Origin: Paracyclopina nana
Lineage: Eukaryota; Arthropoda; Copepoda; Cyclopoida; Cyclopettidae
DNA length: 64,000 nt
Direction: 5' to 3'
Assembly: GCA_019096065.1 (NCBI GenBank)
Contig: JAGUCH010000005.1
Coordinates: 3,224,001-3,288,000 of the forward strand
The notes beneath the pieces are model-generated. The model was not told the DNA's origin, did no database searches, and saw only the letters and a program-made list of their open reading frames with translations. Of the stretch, positions 21,701 through 33,475 are shown piece by piece. The stretch's first letter is position 1. Each line of letters opens with the position of its first letter. A program made the position numbers and the translations under genes.

Positions 21701-24700
21701 ACTCCAGGGCACGTGTTCCTCGCGTGTGCTCATCTTCGACAGCTTTCACGGTTTTCAGCAAGGAAGTCACATTTGTGACCATCATCTGAAACACGAAGGA
21801 AGCACATATGAGGGAAAGCAGATTGGCACACATCTCAAAACATCTATTTTGCAGGAAAAATGTCTGCATGACCAGGGCAATAAAGAGCTAAGAGAAGAGT
21901 TGCAGCAGCGGAAGTTTGAATTATTTTGGAATGAAGCACTCTCACGCGGCAATTATCATATCAACACCTCTTTTTAAATGTTAGATCGTAAAAGTCACAC
22001 ACGACTTTACCTTTCATGCTTTGGCAGTTCAAGAGCTACACTCACTTTGTTCTGCATATTTTTAACACTCACACACGCTTTATTCTAGCTTAATTTTAGC
22101 ATGATACCAGGCAGCTTATGTATACTGTGTGCGATTAATATGTCAAGCAGCTTGAACTAGTCGCAAAAGATTAAGATCAGACAAAGGATGATCATCCTCA
22201 GGCGGATCGGATGCTGGAAAACGTAGTCGATCCAGTTCGTCCTCGTAGTCAGAGAGCCCCAAGTCATTGACGTCGTAGTAGTGCTAAATGCAGTGATATT
22301 AACAAAAAGCTCTTTGAGCGCAAATAAACAAATCAGGTGCACATTCCTAACATTCCATCGGAACTGTTCTCTCTTCCGAGTTCACCTTCATGGCTAGTCA
22401 TGCTTAATTATCTAACTTGCCAATCTTGTCAGGCGCAAGGTGAACTCAAAAGAGAGCGAATGAGGGCTGAAAAGAAAGCACCCAGACCACGGACTGAACT
22501 GACCTTACGCGTCTACTTTAGCATTAGTCGAGCTGCAACTTTTCTTTTCAAGTTCACCCTGGCCAGCAAAATTGACGGGTATCCCTATATTAAGGGGTCC
22601 ACCTACCTTGGCCGACTCCTTAAGCTGGTGCATGGCTGGGTCATGAATATTTTTGCCGGAGGCCGCCTTGGTCGATTGCATGAGATCTGCCAAAGCTGAG
22701 GCCACATCCTTGACTGCATTGATCAGCATAACCTGAGCCTCACGATTAGGCGCTCCCAAGCTTGAGGCTCCAGACTTGACCACCTCGCTCAGCTGGATGA
22801 TGGTTGTCACCGCATTTTGAGCAGCTACAGCGAGCTGCTCCTGAGATGAGGCCGCGCCAGCCACAAGGGTCTTGGTGTCTTCCACAAGAGCCTTGGCCGT
22901 TTTGAGGATGTTTTCGCGATGGTCAGCAAACACCTCGTCATTGTCAGCATTGAGGGTACCAGCAGTGGCGAACATGATGGTGGTATCCAAGTCGCCCAAA
23001 ATTCCCGAAACAGTATTGGCAGCATTCTCAAGGGCATGGGTACCGCTACTTGCGGCACTCAATGCCGACAAAACGTGTGAACACTAAATTGAAGAGGAAA
23101 ATTTATAAATATGTTATCATAGCATATAAATCGCTATTTTTCTCTATACCTTTTCTCCAACTGATCTCGCACTCTCACTGACATCTCGTAAGGCAAAGCT
23201 GTCATGTGGAGACATTTGGCATGATCCAGTAGCCTTGATCAAGTCAATGGTCGACGTTCCCAATTCCTTAACTGAATTACGAATCCGATGACCAACATCG
23301 GCATTTCCCATGCCGCATGATGCTGATTTTGCATCTGCAGCCAATTCTTGGTAACATGTTGAAATGTGAGAGGCCAATCGGCCAAGCTGATCAGGCTCGC
23401 TTCCAGACTTGATCACAATATCTTGAGCCGTCCTGGCAATCTCCTTAGTGGAGGACATCATTCGGCTCTGATAAGTGACAAATCCATAATCGCCCTCATC
23501 TGCTCCCCTGCTACCAGGCCTGTAATCCTCGACAGTGTATATAGCTTCTGTGATGCAATTGACCATTCTGGACACAACCCCAAGGTTGGGAGCCAGCTTG
23601 GCAATGGTTCCAACCAGCTCGTTTATGGAGGCTGTCATGGACTCTGCGGACTCGTCAATGTCTCCATGAACGTGATGGGCCTTGGGATTGCCTCCGGATT
23701 CCTTGGCAGCATAGAGAAGCTGCTGGGCACACTCAGCAACTGTCTTGGTTTGGTCCAGAAGCAGAACTTGCTGCTTAGAGCTAACCATATTTGAGGCGCA
23801 GCCTATGGAGTTGTTGACCAAGGGATCAAAGTATGAGACGAGAGCAGTGATAGCATGTCCAAGTCTCTCAGCCTCATTCTTGGCCGTGACCTGGACGTCA
23901 GGGAGTTTGGCAGCTAATTGCTGAGCAGCATTCTCCATTTGTTCAGTGAAGGCCTTGATGTCTTTCTCCTTGCGGGGTTGCAAGTTTTGGTTAATGGCGG
24001 CCAATGAGGCCTGATCAAGCTCGCGTATAATAAGTGCCAATTTCTCTATGGCCTCCTCGCATTCTCTTTGGCCAGGAGCTTTGTCTCGGATCGATGATAC
24101 AAGGTTCTTGATGGCGTCAGAAACAGATTTACTGCTGTTGGCCAACGACTGCCAAGTTGGTGGATCTTTAGGGTTGACAGCCAAAGATTTGGCCGAGTGG
24201 ATCATGGAGCAAGAACCTTCAATAATGAAATGACCAGACTCCAGAATTGGCTCTTGGGCTTTGCGCCCCTGTCCGGAAATCTTGGCTGGTACAGAGGCAT
24301 ACTCAGGGGAGCTAGCGAATTGGCACAAGTTGTCAACTGCATCGATCAAGGGTCTGGTGGCATCAGCACATCGCTTTCGATTGCCATCTGTGTAATTGGG
24401 ATCTAGTGCTTTGATCTCTTTTACCAAGGTGGCAGTGGCGTTAGCCACATCCTTTGCGGATTGAACAAACTGTTTCTTAGCCACGGGATTTGAAGTCTTG
24501 GAAGAGGCATTTCGGCAGCAATTGCAAAGAGCGCTAGTGTGTTTTGCGATTATCGTGGCTGAGGTGAGAATTTGCTGCTGGCCAGCACCTGGACTGCTAA
24601 GCACACCACAAGCTTGCTTAATGGCTTGGGCAGCCCTATAAAATTGGGCTTGATCTACCAAGCCTCGTTTTCCACCGACGCTGGAAGGATCAGCAACTCC

Positions 24701-27700
24701 AACTAGATATGCAGCTTGAGCAGCAGCATCGACGAGGCCGCAAATGGCCTCAGCCACTCCTTTGACTGCTTCGCCGAACAAATCATGCTCAGATCTCTTG
24801 GCATAATTGGCGATTCCTGTCATGCCATCGCCCAAGGCTTTGGATTTTTCCATGACAGTGTCAAGGCATTCAAAGTAGGACAAGTCAGAGATGGCTTGGT
24901 TGGCGTTCTCTAATACAAGCCTGGAGGACTGTATGGCACGAATGGCATTATCGCATTCAGTCTGACCGGGGGCAGCAGAAGTGTAGACATTGATCAAGTT
25001 GTTGATGCTCTCAGTCACGCCCCTAAGAAAGAACATTTCATAAAACGGACTGCTATTTGCGGGAATAAATCACTTACCTTGCGGCTGCGGCCAAGTTATT
25101 TTTCGCTTGCGGAGCGGTAGGGTCAATTGACACGGTTTTAGCAGAGGACAAGAAAGTCGAGGACGAAGAGGTGACGCTTCTCATCGTTGTCACCATCTCC
25201 GTTCTGGTATCAGCTTGGGAAGTTTGGCCAGCCATGTCCATCGAGCATTCCATCATTTGTCCCAACACTTGGCTAAAGTGCTTGGAACTGAGGGACAGCT
25301 TGTCAGGCCTGGGAGCGGATTGGACCACCTCGGAAGTAGCTTCGTTGAGGATGTCGGCAGCATTGGTCAACTGGGACTGCAATTCTCCGTAAGGTCTTCC
25401 GGACGAGGGAAAGTCTCCGGAGTCAATTTGATAAGTCCACTGATCAATCTGGGTGATGGTAGATTCCATTTCCTGTTGGCCTGGCAAGCAGCTCATAGTT
25501 GATCCCAAAGCCGAAGATACTTCCTTAGAGGCGTAGCTCAAGTTTCCATGCTTATTGGGATCACCAGGATTGGCCATAGCTCTATGTGCCTCCAAGACGA
25601 GCAAAGCTGACTTTGACATAACCAAATGGGCTTGGTCAATGATCTTGTTCTGAACTCCCCTGTCCTTGGTGGTAGCAGCAACACCCCTGACAGCAGCTGT
25701 GAAATCTCTAAGGGCATTTGCTGTATCCCTTGCAGCCCTACTCGTGATCTCTTCATTGCCCTCTGATGCTGCAGTCATCAACTGAGCCACAGTAGATCCA
25801 ACGGATTTCGAGGCTGTGTTCAATTGGAGGCTGGCCGATTCGGCGGTTTCTCCAGGCAGCGGTTTGAGACCAAACGAGTTGGCTGCAGCTCTGAACTCCT
25901 CAAGTTCCATTTTTAGAGCCTCAATGAGATCAGCAGAGGCTTCCATTTCCAATGATCCACAAACCTGGTGGGCTTTATAGATACATGACCTCAACTCTTT
26001 GACAGCGTTGTCCAGTTGCTTGGCAGAGTTAGACAACTGCAAAGAGGCAGACTGATTGTCAACTGTGGGCAGGGCAGACCTGGTGGACGTCGTAAGCCTC
26101 TCAGTGGGGTCAATGAACAACTCCGCGTTGTTGATCAAGTTCAACTGAGCCATGGCGCTATCCGGACTTTGCATTGACATCTTGACACCCTCCACAAGCC
26201 TTGGAATGACGTCAGCAACGGCTTTGCAAGAGTCCATGAGCTCATCCTGTGAGACGGAGTTGGTGTTGTGACCTCCAGCCCCTTGGCTTGCAGCGATACA
26301 TTGAGTGGCCGTCGCGGCCGCATGTTTCGATGCGTTTTCCAACCTCTTGATCATTTTGCGTTTGATGGTAGTTCCAACTGCTGCATGAGTGGTGCTTCTC
26401 AGGTTTTCAGCAGCCCTCTTGAGCGCATCTTGGCTGTCGCTATCTGAGGGCTTTGAGGCGCATAATTTGGCGGCCTCTACCATCTTGGCGGTGGCGTCGG
26501 CGAGCTCTTTTGCTGCGGTTAATAGCCTCCTCTGTTATGAGTAGGAAAATGAAAAGGTTAATAATGCGTCACAATTAATATTACTATTAGCTGAGACGGC
26601 TGAGCAGTACATAAGTTGCGACCATATATTTTCCATGATTTTTTCACTCTTGTTTTATTTAGAGGAGGATAATGAACATTATGCATCTGCAAGTGGATAA
26701 TGATCATTATACCTTACTTGATCCTTGCGCCATCTATTTCATTTGAATATGATAGAAAAAAGGAAGGATCTAGCAAGATTTGAACTCGGGACACCTGGTT
26801 GGCGCGCCGACGCTCTACCTCTGAGCCAACGAATTGCTTCATGAAAAGCTAGTTAAGAGCCGGGTCAAATACAAATAGCAACTGGCGAGCGCTGCATATA
26901 CATGGCCGTACCGGCCGGCCAGGCGCAGTTGCAAGACGCACGGCAATAAGCGCATGTTGCAGGCTAGACCGCTGGGTCAACTTTGATGAGCTCATGCATC
27001 AGTAAGCGAGTCGCAAAATTTAAGGCATATCTTGCTAAAATCAAGCCAAAAAACTTACCTAAATTAAATTTTACCCAATGCTTGAAATGCTGGGGGTAGC
27101 TAATAGTAATAGGATTATACACCTCTAGGCTGTCGGATAACACTCATTATTTTTTAGTGTCTCGTGCCAATCACTCGTTCGCTCCGCTCACTCGTGATCT
27201 GTCACTTGACACTAAAAAATAATTCGTGTTATCCTCCAGCCTAGAGGTGTATAATCCTATATTATACTTTTTTAGAGGCCACGGAAATAAAAAGTGGCGT
27301 TGATTTCCTAATAATAATGAGCATGCTGTTAATGAAGGTATGGCCAACATTTATTGCGCGTTCTCATAGAAAGAGCCATTTCTACGAAGACCAGCTCTCG
27401 AAAAATCAACAGGACTTGGAGAAGAAAAATTAATCTGAGGCTGCTCGTCATTATTATGATTGTAGCTACTATATTGCCACTGCAAGAAGTTGTCTGCGGT
27501 TGAAAAAGCCTAAAACAAATTAATGGTATCAGGGGGATCTGAGTCATCGTCGCTTTATCTATGCTGCAGCAATACTCCACAGCATGCTCATGATTTTTTT
27601 CGAATATAAAAGGGAGCCTCAAATTATACCTGCAGTTCCGAATCGCTGTGAGTTTCAGCCTCGCCTTTGATGGCCTGAATGAGTTCCGCAGTTGACTGCG

Positions 27701-30700
27701 CTAGAATCCTAGCTTGCCGAACCATTTCTCCGGAATCATAGCTAGCAATCAGCTCTCCACTGGCCATCATAATTTGCTCCATGATGTCCGGGATGCGATC
27801 CGTGTGGCCGTCTTTGACATGGTTCAAGAGGTCGTTGAGGGCACGAGTCACGTCTTGAGCCGAGATAGCAAGTTCTCTGAATGAGACCTCATCTCTACTC
27901 ACATCTCTACAGGTCGTCACGCATCCCTCCACGGATTTCGCTACCTCTTTGGCAGCCTCCCTTAATTGGTCCTGGCACAGGGGGTCGCTGATCGTGGGAG
28001 CGACAACCTTGGCACAGGCCACTAGCTGGCTGGTGCTAAGGGCGCATTGCGTGGCAGCCCCGATTACCTAATCATTAGCATAAATTAGCATTACAGTGAG
28101 CACACCGCGCATACCTAAGAGCAATTTCACTCACTCTGTTCGGAGTCTGGTCGCCCGTGCATTTGGATGCTACATTTTTGGCCTTCAAAACGAGCGCAGC
28201 AGTGGTGTTAGCCACGGCCTTTGCCAGAGCCAGGAGAATGTCTTGACGCTCTTTGTCAGCAACCTCCTCTTCACCAATGGTATACAGGACACGATGTGAG
28301 GCTGATCCCACTTGAGAGGCCGCCGATAGCATTGTTTGCCTAGGCTCCTTAGATCCAGGCTCAGTTGCTATCAGAAGGTCTGAAAAGGCTGAGCAGAGGA
28401 CCTTGGCAGCGGACATGAGGTCATCCCCGTTATTTCCCTCATCGTCCATAAGAGCGGCCAGCATTTGGACTCCCTTGGCCATTTCCGGCAAGTTAGTAGA
28501 AATGGTCTTCACGGCAGCTCCCACCGCGGTATGGTCGGTGTCCTCACCCTGACCGGTGAGGGTGACCATTTGGGCAGTGGCAGCATTCATGGCTGACACC
28601 TGAGAGTGAACACTCTGCTTGTTGGTATTCCTCTGGGTCTCCTTCCATCTGTACGAGGCTGGGTCGTTGCCCAGCTGAGGCAACTTGGCCTTCTCGTTTA
28701 GCATGCTTTCAACCATTGTGATTGATTCTTGGCCGTGCGAGATGGTCGAAATCAACGCTCTTTGTGGCCCAGAGAGTTGGAACTCGTCAGGATGTTTAGC
28801 CTAATAGTTGTTAAAGCAATTAGAGAATTTCCAAAAAGGAATGTATTTTAGCCTCCACCTACTTTAACAGTGACGAATTTTGTCGATGTCATTCCAGCTG
28901 CATTTCAAGAGTTGGAGAAAACATTTTAATTACTATTTTGCCGTATATAGGGGCCAGCGAGCTGAAATTTGACTGACAGCAAATGGGCACAAAAGTGAAG
29001 CAACTAAGAAATGACTTCTTGAAATGGAACTGAATATAACGCGTGAACATATGCTAAGGAAAACTGAAATAAGCGGTAAAACTCATCCGTACCCCATTCA
29101 TGGCATGACCTCCATCGTTCCTTGGAAATTGAGTGACTGAGCGAGTCGTGAGTTCTGTATCACGACGCTCAAAAGTTGCGGCACCTTTACCAAATAAAAA
29201 GAAATGCAACTTAGGAAAACAGAACGAAAAAAGGATAATGCTTAATGAGGGAATTGAACTGACCTCCGGAATTACGAAGTACACCAGGCTTGGCCAAGTT
29301 GCTCGAGTCTGCCTTTTTCTGCATCGAGCCTGGAAGTCCAACCATTGTGATTGCTCTACCAGGAGTGACAATAGTCTCCTCCATGGCCTCTTCATCGTTG
29401 CCGTCATCTCCGAATCTCTCCTTTTTCTGCCTCCTCTTCAGGATGATGTCAATGTAACCGGCAATGAGTTGTGATATCTGTTCTCCTTCTGTCGTCTGGA
29501 CGGAGTAGTATTGATCTTGATAATCGCCAAAATCTAGCGTAAAAACGTTGGGGGATGCTGCCCAACGTCTGACCGTGGTGAGTGGCCAGGTTTTGAGGAT
29601 CTCTTTCGTCTTCTCGTCCAGCCTCAAAACGGAATCCTTTGTGACTCCGAGCAATCGAGGGACGAGACGATTTTTACCCTTCATCTTTTCCTACGGATGC
29701 AAATGAAACCTCAAATCTCTCCCACTCCATGACATGTAAATTTTTCCACTCTCCCCTCACTATGTAGTATACTTTATGTGGGTCCCATGACAAATTGAAA
29801 CCACTTTCAAATCAAAACACGAAATATGCAATTTCAGACAACATCTCACTTCTTTCCCAACACCAAAATGGAAAGCATCCCCTCAGTAGCTAGTATTGTT
29901 GGTGCGGAGCTCCACTTAATCATATTAATAATTTTGAGAGAGAGAGAAAAAAGAAAGCAGAGCTATAAAAGGCGATTGCTCAAATTGGTCGGGACCCAAT
30001 TGTTGGGGAGAATGGGGGAAAGATCCCATCGCAAAAATTACTTTTGTCAAAAGAATGACGACAACATTGTCAAACTACTGTATTATCTATGGCTAGACCC
30101 AATTTATCTTACCCTAATAAAGATAGCGATCTGAGCATTTTGGTGGCATAAATAGTACACGTACCTTTACTAAGAAGAAGTGCACCCCAAAAGTAGGCAA
30201 TCCTCTCGCCAGTTTGACGTATTTAACTTTTGAGTCCACTTCCGAGGTTCCCATGAGGTTTTTGTGCTCCTGGAAAATCTTCTTTTCGATCTTGTTTGCG
30301 CGAATGTAGGACTGTGGCAAGAATTCCTTGAGGCTGAAAAAGGATGGGATTCTCGTGACTTTTGCGAGCGAACTGGACACACAAACTAAACAACAACAAC
30401 TGTACAAGCAAGAAGGATCTTAAGGATCTAAGACATTAGACAAGCTTTCTACTAAACTGCAATATCACGGGATTGCTTCCGACAAGAGATTTTTCACACT
30501 GCTTTCCCTTTTTCCCTACGTCGTCGCTCGCTGCAGCCCAACTACAGCAGCATTAACATGGAAAAGTTTTGGGGCTAATGTCGTTTGGTTACATTTCCTC
30601 GATGTGGACATCTATCCCCATTATGTAGTTTATACAGATCTATAGTAGTCAACCGCCAAATGGTCCCAAGAGAGCTTTCTAGATACGACATCTCTCCCCC

Positions 30701-33475
30701 TCCCCACTGCTGAATGTAGCAGCGGCATTACAACAAAGTAGAGTAGTACTATCTGCAAAAGTGAAAGCTCTATGAATACAAATTACTCACTCGAAAAATC
30801 CTGGTTTGTGCGCGGACTCTTTGTGGTCCCCAAATTGGACTTGGACTTGGAATGCTGCAAACATGACTGCATCTTCCTGTCGGACTGGGTGAGTCCCGTT
30901 GAGGATGGCCTCCTTGGCTTGCTGATAAAGCAAGTTTAATTGGATGGGGTCGCGCGAGTCGATGTTGGCATCGCTGTAAAAGTACTTGCGCTTCAGCAGC
31001 AAAATGTCCGACTCCACAATGCCCTGCTCTCGCAAAGTCTTTCCGTGGTCCACCCAATTAACTAAATAGAAAATTACCAATAAAATGCTCATAGAGATAG
31101 ATGGGCTTTTAAATACCTCCATCCTCCGTGTTCAGCTGTTTCTTCAGCTCCTCCATCTTTGGGTCAATCTCCTTTTCGCCCTCGCGAATCTTAGCCCGCT
31201 TCAGCGTCATTGTGCCCCCCAGTGTGCCGAATCGGTTAGTTGGCACATTCTCCTGCTCTTCTTCCGGCTTGTCCCAGACCAACGAATACTCGTCGTGATT
31301 CGTTATGCCGATCTTGGTACAGATCAAGACCATGAGGTTGGACACGATTTGCGAGTCGTCAACCATGATGGACTTGACGGAATTGTCGAGCATGCGAACC
31401 TTGAGAAGGCGCATTTTGCGACGGTACTCCAACGAATCCTGTAGAAGTGAGCACGCCACATTAATTTCAATTTGTTCAATCTTTCGCTACCATGAGCAAT
31501 GAAAGTCATGCATGATATGTGTGTGGGGGGAGAGAAAGCTAGCTGCTTCCGGGGTTTTCGATGCGCATCATAAACCAACATGGCATCTCGTTGTTGTTCT
31601 GTGCTTCGTAGGGGGAGCAAGAAAGCAAATCAGTCAACCGAAGATCACGGCGCCATCATCAAGAAACTTGGGATCCAGACGGCCCCCCAACTTGAGATAT
31701 ATGTGGAGATAGGGGACTCCCATGGCGAATTTTTCACCCCACTACTTCTGCCAAACAAAGCTATAAATGTGTATCTAGCTCCTCTCGCAAAGTGCACATC
31801 CCTTTTTATTTACTGATGTACCAGATATGAAGCAGCCAGCCCCTTGTTAGCAATTATGTTATTTGGAGAGCCCCGTCAAAGTAACAATGGACGTATGTTT
31901 AGCGGACCAAAACAGGGCCACGCGCATTTGAGCAAAACGAGTGTCGCTAAATGCATTCATTGCATTCGTGATAAACATAATTGTTCATTAAAAGCAGTTT
32001 TTTGTCTCTTAAGTCGTTTGAATGATACAAAATATTTGCACACACTGCTCTTTGCTTGAATATATTTAATCAGTACCAAAGAAAAAAATTCTTGCCCGCT
32101 AGCATAAAGTCAATAATTATCTTGATGAGGCTAATTTTAGATCGTTAAGAGCCAAAGCGCATGAAATTATTGGAGCTCAGCTACAATTTCAGTTTGCAAA
32201 TCGACACGCCCTACATTGAACATAAAAGTGAATTTGCTATTGCACATGAGTCCAATAACTTTTTTTTTGTCAGCAGCAAAAGCACCCATAAATCACCCCT
32301 CGTTTTACAATTCACATCTCAGAATTTTTAGTGCCCCACTTTGGCGTGAAGCAGTGTCGCGCTGCCAAAGTATCCCATTTTTTGAATGTATCGGTATAAT
32401 GTAGCATGCGAGATGCACGCGCCATAAAAATGTAGCCCGATTTTTCTCAGCGAAAATGGGGATGCGCAGTGAGCGCCAAAAAATGACATCATTTATCAGC
32501 TATAGAGATCATAGGAGAGGCACGTGGCTCATTGACTTCCTGCATAATTGCGCACACAATTCATTGAATTTCTCCCTAGCACAACAACATCGCATATATC
32601 ATCAATCAAGAGAGTGGATAACTTCCGACAACTGCGATGACGATACACAATGGGGGAAAGCCATTTTGGATGGCTAACAATCAATCTCTACTTACATTAT
32701 CTCGGAGTAGGTAATGTTCGAGGCTCTTGGTGGGGTCCAACCAGACGCCCTTTTTAGGGTCATCATCCGTCAGAAAGAGTCCGTACTGATTGGGATGCCC
32801 GAGTCCCTTGATTTCGGACAATCGCTCTCGGATTTGCGAACAAGCATCCAAAACTGTCGTCTGCAATGAAAATATGCTTTAAAACCCTCAGCTTTCCGAA
32901 ATTTTTTTAGATTGCAAAGGATTGAAAATTATTCGCGTACAAAAAGAATGAAGTCTCTTGAATCAAAGCCCTCGTAAAATATTTTAAACATCAAGTCACG
33001 CATTGACAGACTCTTGCATGGCGGTAATTAACCACGCCAAAAGTAACAAAAAATACACAAATTGGAACATTGAGGGCGATTGCGAGCTCACTAGGAAAAA
33101 AATGTGCTTAAATCCAAATTCCGAAGCACTGAGTCCGCTAGGTGAATTACGCCTTCAACGTCGAGGAAGAAAAACGTATTTGAATGAAAGTATGCACGAC
33201 AGTCTCGTGGCAGAAATTCTTGCCGCGCCTCAATTAATTAGGCTGTTGAGTAAATATTTGGGACGAATCAGCTTGAATTTTGTACAACTTTCACGAAAAA
33301 ATCATGACGAAACTCTCGGCGATAAAAAGGAACGTTGCGAAGCGTTGAGAGAAAAGGAAAAATTGGTTACCTGGGGTCTGAACTGGATGGTTTTGCAGAC
33401 AAGCTCGACCTCTTGGCCTCGTTCGTTTTTCTCCTTGATGGAGACCTTTAATTTCAGGTCTGCTGCGGCTGCCAT
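18769..33475 (-). CDS. Talin, cytoskeletal linker of integrins to actin
   Basis: Complete 17-exon gene, 2703 aa. Exons: 33475-33371, 32860-32696, 31438-31117, 31061-30791, 30333-30165, 29690-29264, 29184-29093, 28800-28135, 28067-27630, 26531-25078, 25022-23150, 23083-22607, 21785-21483, 21418-21077, 20673-20176, 20115-19997, 19159-18769. All borders are GT/AG and phases agree. An N-terminal FERM head (F0-F3; for example KIGITNHDEYSLVWDKP, DHGKTLREQG, RRWAASPNVFTLDFGDYQDQ) binds integrin tails and membrane. The helical rod follows, with vinculin-binding bundles (DQTKTVAECAQQLLYAAKES, DLDTTIMFATAGTL). The C-terminal I/LWEQ actin-binding module (DAAKSIAAATAALIKAASEA) and dimerisation helix (RMERELDQARVRLENLHRRK) are present. 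Vertebrate talin is about 2541 aa; the surplus here is mainly a Ser/Gln-rich tail of about 130 residues with a seven-Gln run. The long introns contain candidate alternative ends. Confidence 0.95.
19556..19835 (-). CDS. Candidate alternative C-terminal exons of talin
   Basis: In the 837-bp last intron are two open segments matching the upstream phase. Segment one, 19835-19710, follows a CAAAG acceptor, is 126 nt (symmetric, phase 2 to 2) and ends at a GG|GTATAC donor; its product includes LEIELPPKSKRGRGYNVILE. Segment two, 19661-19556, follows a strong pyrimidine tract and CGTAG acceptor, fits after either the normal exon (20115-19997) or segment one, and ends in TAG after 34 residues (DAADVAVLNLTTMAMLDSPR is part of it). 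Use of these would replace the Ser/Gln-rich tail. Inferred from splice signals and phase only. Confidence 0.4.
22079..22084 (-). terminator. Poly(A) signal after the candidate talin alternative exon
   Basis: AATAAA on the minus strand, 58 nt downstream of the TGA of the 22143-22283 segment, followed by GT-rich sequence. Confidence 0.4.
22143..22283 (-). CDS. Candidate alternative terminal exon of talin (short isoform, about 2199 aa)
   Basis: Inside the 821-bp intron after exon 12. A CATTTAG acceptor is followed in phase 0, the phase left by exon 12, by 46 codons and a TGA. The encoded segment is strongly acidic (DLGLSDYEDELDRLRFPASD is part of it). An AATAAA lies 58 nt past the stop, followed by a GTGTGTG tract. 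Joined to exon 12 this would end talin inside rod bundle R11 and remove R12, the I/LWEQ actin-binding module and the dimerisation helix. No other gene on this strand could own it. Confidence 0.45.
   Translation of the reverse strand, partial: HYYDVNDLGLSDYEDELDRLRFPASDPPEDDHPLSDLNLLRLVQAA
26756..26835 (-). repeat. tRNA-like Pol III element (SINE head or tRNA pseudogene)
   Basis: On the minus strand an A box (TGGCTCAGAGG, 26828-26818) and a B box (GAGTTCAAATC, 26787-26777) have tRNA spacing. A run of six T (26761-26756), a Pol III terminator, follows the B box by 15 nt. The D arm and T loop are recognisable. The anticodon stem has mismatches and there is no matching acceptor stem, so it is not a working tRNA. 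It lies in talin's 1.1-kb intron, in the same orientation as talin. Confidence 0.5.
27110..27259. mobile_element. Foldback (MITE-like) inverted repeat
   Basis: Two arms of about 52 bp (27110-27161 and 27208-27259) are nearly perfect inverted copies, starting TAGGATTATACACCTCTAGG on one side and its complement on the other. The 46-bp loop holds a second short palindrome around CACTCG/CGAGTG. No ORF. Consistent with a small non-autonomous DNA transposon or foldback element in a talin intron. Confidence 0.7.
27350..27355 (-). terminator. Poly(A) signal overlapping the stop of the talin short-isoform exon
   Basis: AATAAA on the minus strand, sharing bases with the TAA stop of the 27351-27509 segment. 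Confidence 0.35.
27351..27509 (-). CDS. Candidate alternative terminal exon of talin (short head isoform, about 937 aa)
   Basis: Inside the 1.1-kb intron after exon 9. A TTTGTTTTAG acceptor is followed in phase 0, as left by exon 9, by 52 codons and TAA. The stop overlaps an AATAAA (27350-27355). The segment is rich in Asn, Ser and Gln (SSPSPVDFSRAGLRRNGSFY is part of it). Spliced to exon 9 it would yield the FERM head plus the first rod bundles only, able to reach integrin and membrane but without most vinculin sites and without actin-binding site 3. Based on splice signals, phase and the poly(A) motif. Confidence 0.45.
   Translation of the reverse strand, partial: AFSTADNFLQWQYSSYNHNNDEQPQINFSSPSPVDFSRAGLRRNGSFYENAQ

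Noticed and set aside
26756-26835. Functional tRNA gene
   Set aside because: Anticodon stem mismatches and lack of a pairing acceptor stem; kept only as a tRNA-like repeat.
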